Positions 45,418-54,053 of a DNA stretch of 64,000 nt are shown in pieces (position 1 is the first letter of the stretch; each line of letters opens with the position of its first letter). The stretch covers positions 1 to 64,000 of the forward strand of contig DATAUW010000013.1 of the NCBI GenBank assembly GCA_036268055.1, written 5' to 3'. The position numbers and the translations under genes were made by a program. This DNA comes from Verrucomicrobiia bacterium (GTDB lineage: Bacteria; Verrucomicrobiota; Verrucomicrobiia; Limisphaerales; Pedosphaeraceae). Under the pieces are notes generated by a model. It did not search any database, had not been told where the DNA came from, and was given only the letters and a program-made list of their open reading frames with translations.

Positions 45418-46761
45418 TTACGTGCAAATCAGCGGCGTAAATTGGCGTCCTAGAATCGGTGCGCTTGGCGTCTTCAGCCAGCTTTCCAGCAACCCGGCAT
45501 ATACGGAACGGAAATCCACGTTGTATTTAATGTCGCCCTCGAACAGATCACCTGGCGCGAGACTCGGGTATTTGCCGAGCAAGCCCGCCTTGACCTTTTC
45601 ACCCACAATGAACATTGGCGCGGCGGCTCCGTGGTCGGTGCCGCCATTCGCGTTTTCGGCCACGCGACGCCCAAATTCGCTGAACGTCATAACCACCACG
45701 CGCGACATGTTGCCCTGCGCTTTCATGTCGTCGGTAAAAGCCTTGAGGGAGTCACCCAAGTCTTTCAACAACCGCTGTTGCGCGGGGAGTTGGTTCGTGT
45801 GCGTGTCGTAGCCGCCTTGCGAAACATAGAACACCCGCGTGGGCAATCCGCCGCCGATCAATCGCGCAACGAGCTTCAGCGAATTAGCGAGTTGCGATTG
45901 CGGATAGTTTCCCTTGTTATCAATCTTCGCGCTGATCGCGCGGATTTTGTCGGAGCTAAGTTGCGCGTCCATCGCGGTGCGTTCGAGAAAGTCCAAGGCG
46001 GAGCCGGTATGCGGCGTCGGGCCGTGGATTGCGCCGATGGTATCGCCGGAATTGCTTTCAGCGCCCGAACTGCTTTCCATCATCGCGGGGTCGTCGAGTT
46101 CGTTTAATTTGCGATAGGATTGTTCGCCATTGCTCGCGCCCTTTTCGTTGCTGATGAAGCGATAGCCTTGGGGATTTTCGAGGCTCACACCCATCGGATT
46201 TTTCGCGGCAAAAGCTTGCGGCATCTGGCGACCGATATTAATGCCCACGGTTGGATCGCAACCGGCGCAGGCATTGTCGAAGTAACGTCCCAACCAGCCG
46301 TAACGCTCAAATTCCGCCGAGTCGCTCGCGGTCTGCCAAATTTCCGTCGAACGAAAATGCGAACGGTTCGGATTTGGATAACCAATGCCCTGGATCACCG
46401 CCAGATTGCCGCTGTCGTAAAGTCCCTTGAAGCCCGTGAGGCTGGGATGCAAGCCGACGGAATCCGTGAGCTTGAGCACGTCGTTCGCGGCGAGCCCAAG
46501 GTGCGGGCGCGCGCGGTGATAATTATCATCGGCGAACGGCACAACTGTATTGATGCCATCGTTGCCACCGGCCATTTGCAACACGACCAGAATGGTGCCG
46601 TCGCGCCCGGTCACGGCTTGCGTGGCGGAATTCGCGGCCTCGGCTTCGAGCGCGGAAAAAGTGTTCGCGAGAAAGGCGGGCGCGGTGTAAGCGAACGCGC
46701 CGCCGAGAATCGTGGAGCGCAAAAAATCGCGGCGCGTTCGCAAAATGGCATCGGTTTTCAT
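45418..46761 (-). CDS. DUF1501 domain protein, Tat-exported
   Basis: 447 residues. The N-terminus is a twin-arginine signal (RTRRDFLRSTILGGAFAYTAPAFLA). The body shows DUF1501 features: ILVVLQMAGGNDGINTVVPFADDNYHRARP, SLTGFKGLYDSGNLAVIQGIGYPNPNRSHFRSTEIW, VFYVSQGGYDTHTNQ and VVVMTFSEFGRRVAENANGGTDHGAAAPMFI near the C-terminus. These resemble sulfatase/phosphatase-fold metal sites, but no activity is established for the family. It is the last gene of a three-gene operon with DUF1800 and a small protein, 3 nt behind the small one. This operon is frequent in Planctomycetes and Verrucomicrobia. Confidence 0.9.
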   Translation of the reverse strand: MKTDAILRTRRDFLRSTILGGAFAYTAPAFLANTFSALEAEAANSATQAVTGRDGTILVVLQMAGGNDGINTVVPFADDNYHRARPHLGLAANDVLKLTDSVGLHPSLTGFKGLYDSGNLAVIQGIGYPNPNRSHFRSTEIWQTASDSAEFERYGWLGRYFDNACAGCDPTVGINIGRQMPQAFAAKNPMGVSLENPQGYRFISNEKGASNGEQSYRKLNELDDPAMMESSSGAESNSGDTIGAIHGPTPHTGSALDFLERTAMDAQLSSDKIRAISAKIDNKGNYPQSQLANSLKLVARLIGGGLPTRVFYVSQGGYDTHTNQLPAQQRLLKDLGDSLKAFTDDMKAQGNMSRVVVMTFSEFGRRVAENANGGTDHGAAAPMFIVGEKVKAGLLGKYPSLAPGDLFEGDIKYNVDFRSVYAGLLESWLKTPSAPILGRQFTPLICT

Positions 46762-46764
46762 AAA

Positions 46765-46998
46765 TTAAAGGCGGTAAAAACTTCCCAGGTCCAATCCGTC
46801 CGGCGGCACATTCGACGACCAATCTTTCCCCTCGGGCATGCCCACCACCGGCAGAAGCTGGCGCTGCTTGAATTGTTTCACGATGGCGTGGGCGCCGCCG
46901 CGAAGCGTTTTGCGCAGCGCGGCATTGGTGGCGCGCGTGGCCTGCATGATCTTTGTTTCCGACAAGAGACTTGTGTCTTTCATAAAAGTTTTTGCCAT
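46765..46998 (-). CDS. small conserved-context protein between DUF1800 and DUF1501
   Basis: 77 residues (MAKTFMKDTSLLSETKIMQATRA...LDLGSFYRL), not recognised. It is basic in the middle with two predicted helices and an Asp/Gly-rich C-terminus, without signal peptide or membrane helix. Its start is 1 nt after the DUF1800 stop and its own stop is 3 nt before the DUF1501 start, so it is translationally coupled to both. Such tight packing supports a real gene with a role in the same process, perhaps as chaperone or adaptor for the two exported or associated proteins; that is inference. Confidence 0.65.
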   Translation of the reverse strand: MAKTFMKDTSLLSETKIMQATRATNAALRKTLRGGAHAIVKQFKQRQLLPVVGMPEGKDWSSNVPPDGLDLGSFYRL

Positions 46999-46999
46999 G

Positions 47000-48484
47000 T
47001 CACGCCAGTTGATACTCCGGCGTGCTCATCATCAGACGCACGGCATTTAAGATTGCTTCATCGTTGAGGGCGGTTTGCGAATCCAAATAATCGCGCAAGG
47101 TCGCCTCCTGTTTTTTTGAGAGTTTGCTTTGCAATAAACGCTTTTCCAATGCGGCCACCAGTTTGCTTTTGTCGGTGCGTTCTTCAGGCGCCAGAATCCG
47201 CTCCACATCCACTTGTTCGAGGCGAAAATTGGGCCGGCGATTTTGCGCCATGTTGGATGCGGCGATGGAGCCGGGGAAAACTCCGGCGAGGGTGGTGCGT
47301 AGCATATTCATATCGCCTTGCACGAGAATTGCCGCTTCGTTGTAACGTGCCAGCAGATTGTTGGTCGTAATCCAACTGAGGCCGCCGTCCCAGCCTTTGA
47401 CATTTGGCGGCGCGAACAAATCCTGACCGAGATTTTTCGTGAGGCCGGCGCAAATGAATGGTCCCGGCAGAGGACGTTCCAGCATGCGCACACTGCCGAC
47501 GAGCCATTGCACCGGGCTCTTGACCTGGTTGCGCACGACAGAAGGCGAATAGAAGGCTTCGCAACGAAACATCGCCTTGAGCACTGGCTTGAATTGATTT
47601 CCCGAGTTGCGAAAAATTTCCGCGAGCGAGGCGTTGATTTCCTCGGAGGGTGGTTCGCCGGCAAAAAAGTTCCAAAGCTTCGCGGTGATGAACCGGCTCG
47701 CCTGCGGTTGCTCGACGATGATGCGCAGAATATCTTCGCCGGTGAAACTTCCCGTTTGGCCGAGAAAACTTTTCGTGCCGTAATCGTGCAGACGGGGGCG
47801 TTCGTCGAACTCCTGGTCGAGCCGGTTGTAAGTCCAACCGGTCAGGGCGCGCGCCGATTCGGTCACGTCGTGTTCGGTATAATGCCCTTCGCCCAGCGTG
47901 AACAATTCCATCACTTCGCGCGCAAAATTTTCGTTGGGATGTTCCTTGCGGCTTTGTGCCTGGTCGAGCCAGACGAGCATCGCGGGGTCCTTGGCGACGG
48001 CGAGCAACAAGTCATACCAATAGCCGGTTCCCTGCTGGCGAAATAAATCGTTCTGCCGCCACATCAAATAGGGGTCGCGAACCTTTTCGATGCTCGTGGC
48101 GAAATGGCCGTGCCAGAAAAGGGTCATCTTTTCCTGCAACGGCCGCGAACCGTAAGCCATCCGTTCCAGCCACCAATAACGCAACTCCACCGTGCGCTGG
48201 CGATCCATCTTCTGCTCTTCCTGCTGCATTTGCCGGCGCACTTCGGGATCGGCCTCGCGGGCTTTGCGCAGGCGTTCGGCACGCTCCGGGTCTGGCTTGG
48301 CCCAATCAGGATTAACTCCGTAATCGGGCACTTTTTCGAAATCCACGAGATGAGCCACCGCGCCATCGTGGCCAAGTTTGGCGAGGCGCTCAATCTCCGC
48401 CGGTGTGCCGCCGAACCCGGCGCGGTTCAGCAGGTGCGCCGCCATCTCGTAATCCCATTGTTTCCCTGGCAAAGCCTTCAACAT
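47000..48484 (-). CDS. DUF1800 domain protein
   Basis: 494 residues from the ATG at 48484; a GTG at 48523 would add 13 residues. Typical DUF1800 sequence: AAHLLNRAGFGGTPAEIERLAKLGHDGAVAHLVDFE, then LRYWWLERMAYGSRPLQEKMTLFWHGHFATS, NENFAREVMELFTLGEGHYTEHDVTESARALTGWTYN, FLGQTGSFTGEDILRIIVEQP, and NVKGWDGGLSWITTNNLLARYN. The protein is mostly helical with His- and Glu-containing conserved segments that could bind metal. No activity is established. There is no evident signal peptide, although its operon partner DUF1501 is Tat-exported. First gene of the operon. Confidence 0.9.
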   Translation of the reverse strand: MLKALPGKQWDYEMAAHLLNRAGFGGTPAEIERLAKLGHDGAVAHLVDFEKVPDYGVNPDWAKPDPERAERLRKAREADPEVRRQMQQEEQKMDRQRTVELRYWWLERMAYGSRPLQEKMTLFWHGHFATSIEKVRDPYLMWRQNDLFRQQGTGYWYDLLLAVAKDPAMLVWLDQAQSRKEHPNENFAREVMELFTLGEGHYTEHDVTESARALTGWTYNRLDQEFDERPRLHDYGTKSFLGQTGSFTGEDILRIIVEQPQASRFITAKLWNFFAGEPPSEEINASLAEIFRNSGNQFKPVLKAMFRCEAFYSPSVVRNQVKSPVQWLVGSVRMLERPLPGPFICAGLTKNLGQDLFAPPNVKGWDGGLSWITTNNLLARYNEAAILVQGDMNMLRTTLAGVFPGSIAASNMAQNRRPNFRLEQVDVERILAPEERTDKSKLVAALEKRLLQSKLSKKQEATLRDYLDSQTALNDEAILNAVRLMMSTPEYQLA

Positions 48485-48556
48485 ACAAAAGGATAGACGT
48501 AAACCCTTGGAAAAAGGTTTCACCTAGTCCGAATGTTCCGGTTACGCTCATCGCAC

Positions 48557-48937
48557 GTGAAACGCTATCGAGTCATCGTGGACACCAATGTGGTGCTGGC
48601 GGCTATGCGCTAGCGGGCTGGCGCGTCCTTTCGGCTCCTGGCGACTATTGGGCATCCACGATGGCAAGGCGTTGTCACGCCCGCGCTGATGTACGAGTAC
48701 GAAGACGTTGCCAGACGGCCCGGGGTTGCGGCGGGATTATCCCCGCAAGACATCACGAACATTCTGGATATGATTTATCAGGATCCGGGCGACGACGCGA
48801 TAATCGAAGCCGCTATTGCCGGGAGGTGTGATTATGTGGTATCCTTCAACGAACGGCACCTGCGGGTGGCGCGGGAATTCGGCATCGAAGTCCTCAAGCC
48901 TTCAGACCTGCTAAAACTGATAGGCGAAATCAAATGA
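48557..48937 (+). pseudogene. PIN-domain toxin gene, inactivated
   Basis: Reading from GTG at 48557 gives VKRYRVIVDTNVVLAAMR, the PIN start with the first catalytic Asp (DTNVVL), then an in-frame TAG at 48611-48613, after which the same frame continues RAGASFRLLATIG...VTPALMYEYEDVARRP...DDAIIEAAIAGRCDYVVSFNERHLRVAREFGIEVLKPSDLL. Comparison with the usual COG1569-type PIN protein suggests that a further 15-20 residues are missing before DPGDDAIIE. The family are VapC-like ribonuclease toxins. The stop lies so early that no active toxin is expected, unless translation restarts at 48689, which would lack the first Asp. The partner gene overlaps its end by 4 nt. Confidence 0.75.
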
Positions 48938-49170
48938 AGGCCATCGAACTGAACATGCCGGACGAAGTTTACAAGAAGCTGGAGAATCTAGCGTCGCAGG
49001 ATCACCAGTCCGTCAATGTCTTCGCGTTGCGAAAGCTGGAGGAATTCGCTCGTGCTGTCGAGGATTTCAGAGAGCTTGAGCGCCGGGCGCAACGCGGTAA
49101 CCGCGAAGAATTCGAGTCTTCAATGGCCAAGGTGCCGAATGTTCCCCCGGTAGCGGGTGATGAGATTTGA
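48934..49170 (+). CDS. putative antitoxin of the PIN pair
   Basis: 78 residues (MKAIELNMPDEVYKKLENLASQDHQSVNVFALRKLEEFARAVEDF...). The N-terminus reads as a ribbon-helix-helix (beta strand IELNMPDEVYKKLENLA, then helix), and the rest is charged. The gene overlaps the PIN pseudogene by the ATGA arrangement typical of toxin-antitoxin pairs and of this PIN family in particular, where the RHH gene lies downstream. It is intact although the toxin is broken. Function as antitoxin and autoregulator is inferred from context. Confidence 0.7.
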   Translation: MKAIELNMPDEVYKKLENLASQDHQSVNVFALRKLEEFARAVEDFRELERRAQRGNREEFESSMAKVPNVPPVAGDEI

Positions 49171-49316
49171 TACTGTAATTGGATACTTGGTTACCATTTT
49201 TCAGCAACTGGTAGCGAACATTAAAGGAAAACGCAAAAAAATCCGGTAACGACAAGGCTTTAGCAAGGACTGTCAAACGGAGCCCAATGCGGGAAAGGCC
49301 GTTTGATGGCTGAAAA

Positions 49317-49541
49317 TCAGGACTTTTGTCCTGGGAGACTTTGGAGATGTTTGTGAAGCCGCTCGACGGCTTGCGCCTTTTGACGTTCGTGACGCCAATC
49401 AATATAGGCGTTGTACAGGAGACCACCGAAAACGAGTATGACCAATACTCCAGCACAAATAAGTCCCCACATGGCCATTGGATTGTCCGTCAGGGAGTCT
49501 TGTACGTTGCCAACTATTTGCTTTATGTGGGTCAGGCTCAT
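49317..49541 (-). CDS. small single-span membrane protein
   Basis: 74 residues from the ATG at 49541 (MSLTHIKQIVGNVQDSLTDNP). One membrane helix (about 23-44, MWGLICAGVLVILVFGGLLYNAYI) is followed by a charged helical tail (DWRHERQKAQAVERLHKHLQ). The reading frame goes 19 codons further upstream without a better start. Not recognised. Rank as plausible rather than sure, because the gene is short and isolated. It lies in the otherwise gene-free stretch 49171-49831. Confidence 0.5.
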   Translation of the reverse strand: MSLTHIKQIVGNVQDSLTDNPMAMWGLICAGVLVILVFGGLLYNAYIDWRHERQKAQAVERLHKHLQSLPGQKS

Positions 49542-49714
49542 TCCAGTGTTACGATTGTGATTAATTTTCGTTAATTTGCGGAGGCTGGCAAGTTCCAAAT
49601 ACGGGGAGAAGACGTTTTTTTCGGCCTTTGCGAGGTAAATTTGTCGCCTAACAGTGACATTGCCGCTCTCCGATTATTGATTTTACCATGCCGGGCGACC
49701 TGTGTGAACGCCCC

Positions 49715-49741
49715 GGCGGAGCGGCAGCTCCGCCCTACCGT
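49715..49741. repeat. right-end hairpin of the four-hairpin repeat, isolated copy E
   Basis: GGCGGAGC-GGCA-GCTCCGCC followed by CTACCGTG. The stem differs from copies A and C at both sides of the pairs but keeps pairing, the GGCA loop and the CTACCGTG flank. Confidence 0.55.
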
Positions 49742-49831
49742 GCGCGATATTAAGGGCATCCCCGGTGCAACAGATTACAATTTTTTTATCGTGTTTCGGG
49801 CCAAGTTTGTTACATCTGCAAAGTGCGAATA

Positions 49832-50971
49832 ATGACAGAGTCTTCGGCCATCGCGGGAAACCGGGGTGAAGCCGAGGCGACTTCCGAAGTTTTTGCCGTT
49901 GAAGCCCAAGGGTTGGTGCGCCGTTTTGGTGAAACGGAGGCACTGGCGAGGGTTTCTGTTTCCATCCACAAGGGCGAATTTTTTTCTTTGTTGGGGCCGT
50001 CGGGATGCGGCAAAACGACTTTGCTGCGCCTCATCGCCGGATTGGATTCTCCCGATGAAGGCTCGCTGAAAATCGGCGGACGCGACGCCGCGCTGATTCC
50101 CGCGCACAAACGCCCGGTCAATACGGTTTTCCAATCTTACGCGCTGTTTCCGCATCTCAATGTGCGGGACAATATTGCTTTCGGTTTGCGCATGAAAAAA
50201 ATTTCCGCGCCCGAGATAACCCGGCGCGTCACGGAGGTGATGTCGCTCGCGCAAATCTCCGCGTTCGCCGACCGCCGACCCGCGCAGCTTTCCGGTGGAC
50301 AGAAACAACGCGTCGCCCTCGCCCGCGCGCTGGTGAATCAGCCGGAAGTTCTTTTGCTCGATGAACCGCTGGGCGCGCTCGATTTGAAATTGCGCAAGGA
50401 ACTTCAAGTCGAGTTGTCGCAGCTTCAACGCCGCCTCGGCATCACATTTATTTTTGTAACGCACGATCAGGAGGAGGCGCTGGTCATGAGTGATCGCATC
50501 GCCGTGATGAACGCGGGGAAAATTGAGCAACTTGATTCCGTCAAAGAATTGTATGAGCAACCGCGCACCCGGTTCGTCGCGCATTTTCTCGGCGCGTGCA
50601 ATTTGGTCGAGGGCAAGGTGGCGCAGATCCAATCGCAGACGGCCATTATTGCCACGACGTTCGGTGAGTTGCGATTCGACCTTGCCACGGCACGGCGAAA
50701 AATTTCAGCGGGCGATGCCATCACGCTGGCCATTCGCCCGGAAAAAATCAGTTTGTGGCCGACCAGCACCGTGCCTTCGGGCAATCATTTTCCGGCGGGC
50801 GTCTGCGAGATTATTTATAGCGGCGCGGAGACACAATATTGCCTGAGTCTCGGCGAACAGAAATTAAACGCGCGCATGCTTAACTCTCACGCTGGCAATA
50901 CGGGCTTCACCATCGGCCAAACGGTGCTCGTCCATTTGCCCGCGAAATCCATGGTGCTGCTCGATGACTGA
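49832..50971 (+). CDS. potA: spermidine/putrescine ABC transporter ATPase PotA
   Basis: 379 residues from the ATG at 49832; a GTG 9 nt upstream is the alternative. Walker A GPSGCGKTT at 55-63, LSGGQKQRVALARALVNQPEVLLLDEPLGALDLKLRKELQ (signature and Walker B), FVTHDQEEALVMSDRIAVM (switch His), and a C-terminal TOBE domain (about 285-375, IRPEKISL). It powers polyamine import. First gene of potABCD; the next gene starts 9 nt later. Confidence 0.93.
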   Translation: MTESSAIAGNRGEAEATSEVFAVEAQGLVRRFGETEALARVSVSIHKGEFFSLLGPSGCGKTTLLRLIAGLDSPDEGSLKIGGRDAALIPAHKRPVNTVFQSYALFPHLNVRDNIAFGLRMKKISAPEITRRVTEVMSLAQISAFADRRPAQLSGGQKQRVALARALVNQPEVLLLDEPLGALDLKLRKELQVELSQLQRRLGITFIFVTHDQEEALVMSDRIAVMNAGKIEQLDSVKELYEQPRTRFVAHFLGACNLVEGKVAQIQSQTAIIATTFGELRFDLATARRKISAGDAITLAIRPEKISLWPTSTVPSGNHFPAGVCEIIYSGAETQYCLSLGEQKLNARMLNSHAGNTGFTIGQTVLVHLPAKSMVLLDD

Positions 50972-50980
50972 TTGACGGAT

Positions 50981-51904
50981 ATGAGCGCGAGAGAAAAATC
51001 GAGTTGCGAGCCGGAGAGCCGTTTTTCGCGAGGCGAACATTGGCTGCGCTCTGCCATCACCAGCGGGCCGGGGGTTTTGTGGCTCGTTATTTTCTTGCTC
51101 GCGCCATTAGCGGCGGTGGGAGTCATCAGTTTTCTCAGCCGTGGTGATTACGGCGAAGTTCAACTGCCGGTCACGCTCGATAATTACAAACGCCTTTTGG
51201 GATTTGGATTGCTTGGGTTCGATGCGCTTTATCCGGTCATTCTGCTTCGCAGTCTTATATTGGGCGCGGGCACGGCGGTGGCGTGCGTGGTCGCGGGATT
51301 ACCGCTCGCGTTCTTTATCGCGCGGCTGCCGGACCGTTATAAAAATTTTGCGCTGACGCTGGTGGTCATTCCTTTTTGGACGAACCTGCTTATTCGCACT
51401 TATGCCTGGCAGATTATTTTATCGCCGGAGAGCTGGCTCACGCGCGCCTTGCATGTAATTGGTTTGGGCAATGCTGACGAAGCGCTTTATCCAGGTGCGT
51501 TTGCGGTGACCATCGGAATGATTTGCGATTACCTGCCCTTTCTGGTTTTGCCGCTGTACGCCTCGGTGGAAAAAATCGATTGGAACCTCGCCGAGGCCGC
51601 GATGGACCTTGGCGCGAACGGCGCAAAGGTTTTTCGCCATGCCGTCCTGCCACAAATCATGCCGGGATTGATCGCGGGGATGATTCTCGTTTTTCTGCCG
51701 GCCACGGGACAATTTGTCATTCCCGATCTTTTGGGTGGCGCAAAAACGGTGATGCTCGGCAATGCGATTGAACAACAATTTGGCCAAAGCCGCGACTGGC
51801 CGTTCGGCTCGGCGATAGCGTTCGTCGCGCTGGCGATTGTTTTGTTTGGATTATGGGTTTACGCGCGCAAATCCAGCGGACGCGGCGAACCGCAAATTTT
51901 ATGA
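50981..51904 (+). CDS. potB: spermidine/putrescine ABC transporter permease PotB
   Basis: 307 residues from the ATG at 50981. Six membrane helices, the first at about 25-45 (GVLWLVIFLLAPLAAVGVISF). The permease signature EAAMDLGANGAKVFRHAVLPQIMPGLIAGM lies near 205-235 and forms the contact to the ATPase. FWTNLLIRTYAWQIIL and YLPFLVLPLYASVEKID are typical PotB/PotH segments. Its stop overlaps the potC start as ATGA. Confidence 0.93.
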   Translation: MSAREKSSCEPESRFSRGEHWLRSAITSGPGVLWLVIFLLAPLAAVGVISFLSRGDYGEVQLPVTLDNYKRLLGFGLLGFDALYPVILLRSLILGAGTAVACVVAGLPLAFFIARLPDRYKNFALTLVVIPFWTNLLIRTYAWQIILSPESWLTRALHVIGLGNADEALYPGAFAVTIGMICDYLPFLVLPLYASVEKIDWNLAEAAMDLGANGAKVFRHAVLPQIMPGLIAGMILVFLPATGQFVIPDLLGGAKTVMLGNAIEQQFGQSRDWPFGSAIAFVALAIVLFGLWVYARKSSGRGEPQIL

Positions 51905-52692
51905 AACGCGCTTCGACATCGCTCAGCGTTATCGCCGTTGTGCTCTATGCGTTTCTCTATGCTCCGCTGGTCGTGGTCGTGCTCTATTCTTTCAATGCGG
52001 CGCGGTTCGGCTCGGGTTGGACAGGCTTCACGACCAAATGGTATGGCACGCTTTGGGAAAATTCGCTCGCGCTTTCCGCCGCGAAAAATACGCTGCTGCT
52101 GGCCGTGATCAGCACTCTGATTGCGACGCTGCTCGGCACGATGCTTGGCTATGGCCTCGACCGTTTTCGTTTTCCCGGCAAAACTTTTTTCAAATGGTTT
52201 TTGTATGTGCCGATTTTCATACCGGACATTGTCATGGCGGTGGCGTTGCTGCTGTTTTATTCGTTGCTGAGGAAATGGCTCAGCCTTTTTGAACTGGGAT
52301 TGGCGACGATGGTTATCGCGCATGTGACGTTTCAAATTCCGTTTGTCGCCATCGTTGTGCGGGCGCGGTTGGTTGGACTGGATGTCGCGCTTGAGGAAGC
52401 AGCGCGCGACCTCGGCGCAAATGAATGGCAGACTTTTACCCATGTCACGCTGCCGTTGATTTTGCCGGGGATTCTTGCGGGGGGGATGCTGGCGTTTACG
52501 CTGAGCCTGGATGATTTTGTGGTTAGTTTTTTCACAAGCGGGCCCGGTTCGACGACGCTGCCCATTCTGATTTATTCTTCGGTGAAGCGCGGCATCACGC
52601 CCGACATCAATGCGCTTTCCACGCTGATTGTGATCGCTTCGGTTCTCGGCACCTTGACCGTGACATTCTTGCAACGCGGGAAAAAAGCCTGA
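51901..52692 (+). CDS. potC: spermidine/putrescine ABC transporter permease PotC
   Basis: 263 residues from the ATG at 51901, which overlaps the potB stop by 4 nt; an in-frame start at 51853 would lie deeper inside potB. Membrane helices include FLYAPLVVVVLYSFNAARF, ISTLIATLLGTMLGYGL, FFKWFLYVPIFIPDIVMAVALLLF and IVIASVLGTLTVTFL. The signature is EEAARDLGANEWQTFTHVTLPLILPGILAGG, followed by LDDFVVSFF. Second permease of the polyamine importer. Confidence 0.93.
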   Translation: MKRASTSLSVIAVVLYAFLYAPLVVVVLYSFNAARFGSGWTGFTTKWYGTLWENSLALSAAKNTLLLAVISTLIATLLGTMLGYGLDRFRFPGKTFFKWFLYVPIFIPDIVMAVALLLFYSLLRKWLSLFELGLATMVIAHVTFQIPFVAIVVRARLVGLDVALEEAARDLGANEWQTFTHVTLPLILPGILAGGMLAFTLSLDDFVVSFFTSGPGSTTLPILIYSSVKRGITPDINALSTLIVIASVLGTLTVTFLQRGKKA

Positions 52693-52702
52693 TACTTCAC
52701 GC

Positions 52703-53737
52703 ATGAAACGATTTTTGGTTTTATTCGCGTTGATGGCGATTGCGCAGCCTCTTTTCGCAGCTTCGCTAAAGCTGAATCTTTTCATCTGGAGCGAATATAT
52801 TGATCCGAAAATTGTCGCGCAATTCGAGAAGGAACAGGATTGCCAGGTGAACATTGATCTTTATGAGGATGCGGAAAGCATGCTCGCCAAAATGCAGGGC
52901 GGCGGCGACTCGCTCTACGATGTCGTTGTGCCGCCGGACCACATGGTGACGGCTATGATCAAGTTGAATCTCCTCGCGCCATTGCGTCACGCGAACATCC
53001 CTAACCTGACGAATCTCGATACGACATTTGCCAGTCCGCCTTATGATCGTGGCAATCAATATAGCGTCGCGTATCAGTGGGGAACGGTTGGCATCTTTGC
53101 CCGGCAAATACCCGGGCAGGCGCCGTTGAAAGCGACGTGGGGAATTTTTTTTGATGCCAAACAGCAAGCCGGCTCTTTCGTGCTGATTGATTCAGTGCGC
53201 GATCTCGTGGGGGCGGCGTTGAAATATCAAGGTCACAGTCTTAATTCGACTGACCCGGGCCAACTCAAGGCGGCGCGCGATTTGATCATTGAGGCGAAGA
53301 AGCGGTGCGTCGGTTTTGAGGGCAGCGTGGGCGCGAAAAATAAGGTGCTCGCGCATACGGCACGCACGGCCATTGTTTATAGTGGCGAAGGCGTTCGGGG
53401 CATGACGGAGGACAAGGAAACGGCTTATGTGATTCCTGTCGAAGGCAGCCAGATTTGGCTCGATAATCTTGCGGTTCCGGCCCACGCACCGCATCGCGAT
53501 TTGGCGGAGAAATTTATTAATTTCATTCTTGATGCGAAGATCGGGGCGCAGTTGTCGGGATATACTCAATTCGCTTCGCCGAATCGCGCGGCGATGCCGT
53601 TTATTCCCGAGGCGGATCGCAATAATCCCGCTATTTATCCTTCGGCAGAGACGAAAGCGAAACTCGAGTTTCTCGAAGACCTCGGCGGCAAGACGCGTCT
53701 CTATGATGAAGTGTGGACGGAGATAAAGGCGAGATAG
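52703..53737 (+). CDS. potD: polyamine-binding periplasmic protein PotD/PotF
   Basis: 344 residues with a signal peptide (MKRFLVLFALMAIAQPLFA). The mature start LKLNLFIWSEYIDPKIVAQFEKEQDC and YDVVVPPDHMVTAMIKLNLLAPL are typical of PotD/PotF solute-binding proteins; VAYQWGTVGIFAR and VIPVEGSQIWLDNLAVPAHAPH line the ligand cleft. There is no Cys after the signal, so it is soluble and not a lipoprotein. It delivers polyamine to PotBC. Last gene of the operon, 10 nt after potC. Confidence 0.92.
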   Translation: MKRFLVLFALMAIAQPLFAASLKLNLFIWSEYIDPKIVAQFEKEQDCQVNIDLYEDAESMLAKMQGGGDSLYDVVVPPDHMVTAMIKLNLLAPLRHANIPNLTNLDTTFASPPYDRGNQYSVAYQWGTVGIFARQIPGQAPLKATWGIFFDAKQQAGSFVLIDSVRDLVGAALKYQGHSLNSTDPGQLKAARDLIIEAKKRCVGFEGSVGAKNKVLAHTARTAIVYSGEGVRGMTEDKETAYVIPVEGSQIWLDNLAVPAHAPHRDLAEKFINFILDAKIGAQLSGYTQFASPNRAAMPFIPEADRNNPAIYPSAETKAKLEFLEDLGGKTRLYDEVWTEIKAR

Positions 53738-53839
53738 CGCAAAGATATAGGCGAACCTATAAGGTTTGCATGCGTCATTTTATTTGGGGAGTTAATAAAA
53801 AAAGACGTTCGAGTGGACGAGTGATAGTTTCATCTGAGG

Positions 53840-53963
53840 GATTCTTTCGTCCCTGCGGGACTTGATTGGGGACGGATGTAAACCCAGCAATAAATTGCTG
53901 GGTTAAGATCTTTCGTCCCTGCGGGACTGCGGACGGCTGCACGGCAGCGCAGCCCTACCGTGA
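53840..53963. repeat. four-hairpin dispersed repeat, copy C
   Basis: GTCCCTGCGGGAC, then CCCAGCAATAAATTGCTGGG, GTCCCTGCGGGAC and GGCTGCAC-GGCA-GCGCAGCC with flank CTACCGTG. It fills most of the gene-free stretch 53738-54053 between potD and leuS; upstream of it only a weak hairpin (53753-53771) after potD is seen. Confidence 0.8.
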
Positions 53964-54053
53964 CCGATTTAATTCACAAATACGGAGTGTTGAGGCCTGC
54001 GTAAAAATTCTGCCATTGCCCTGCTGTGGACATTTCGCCAATATTCCGGGCTT

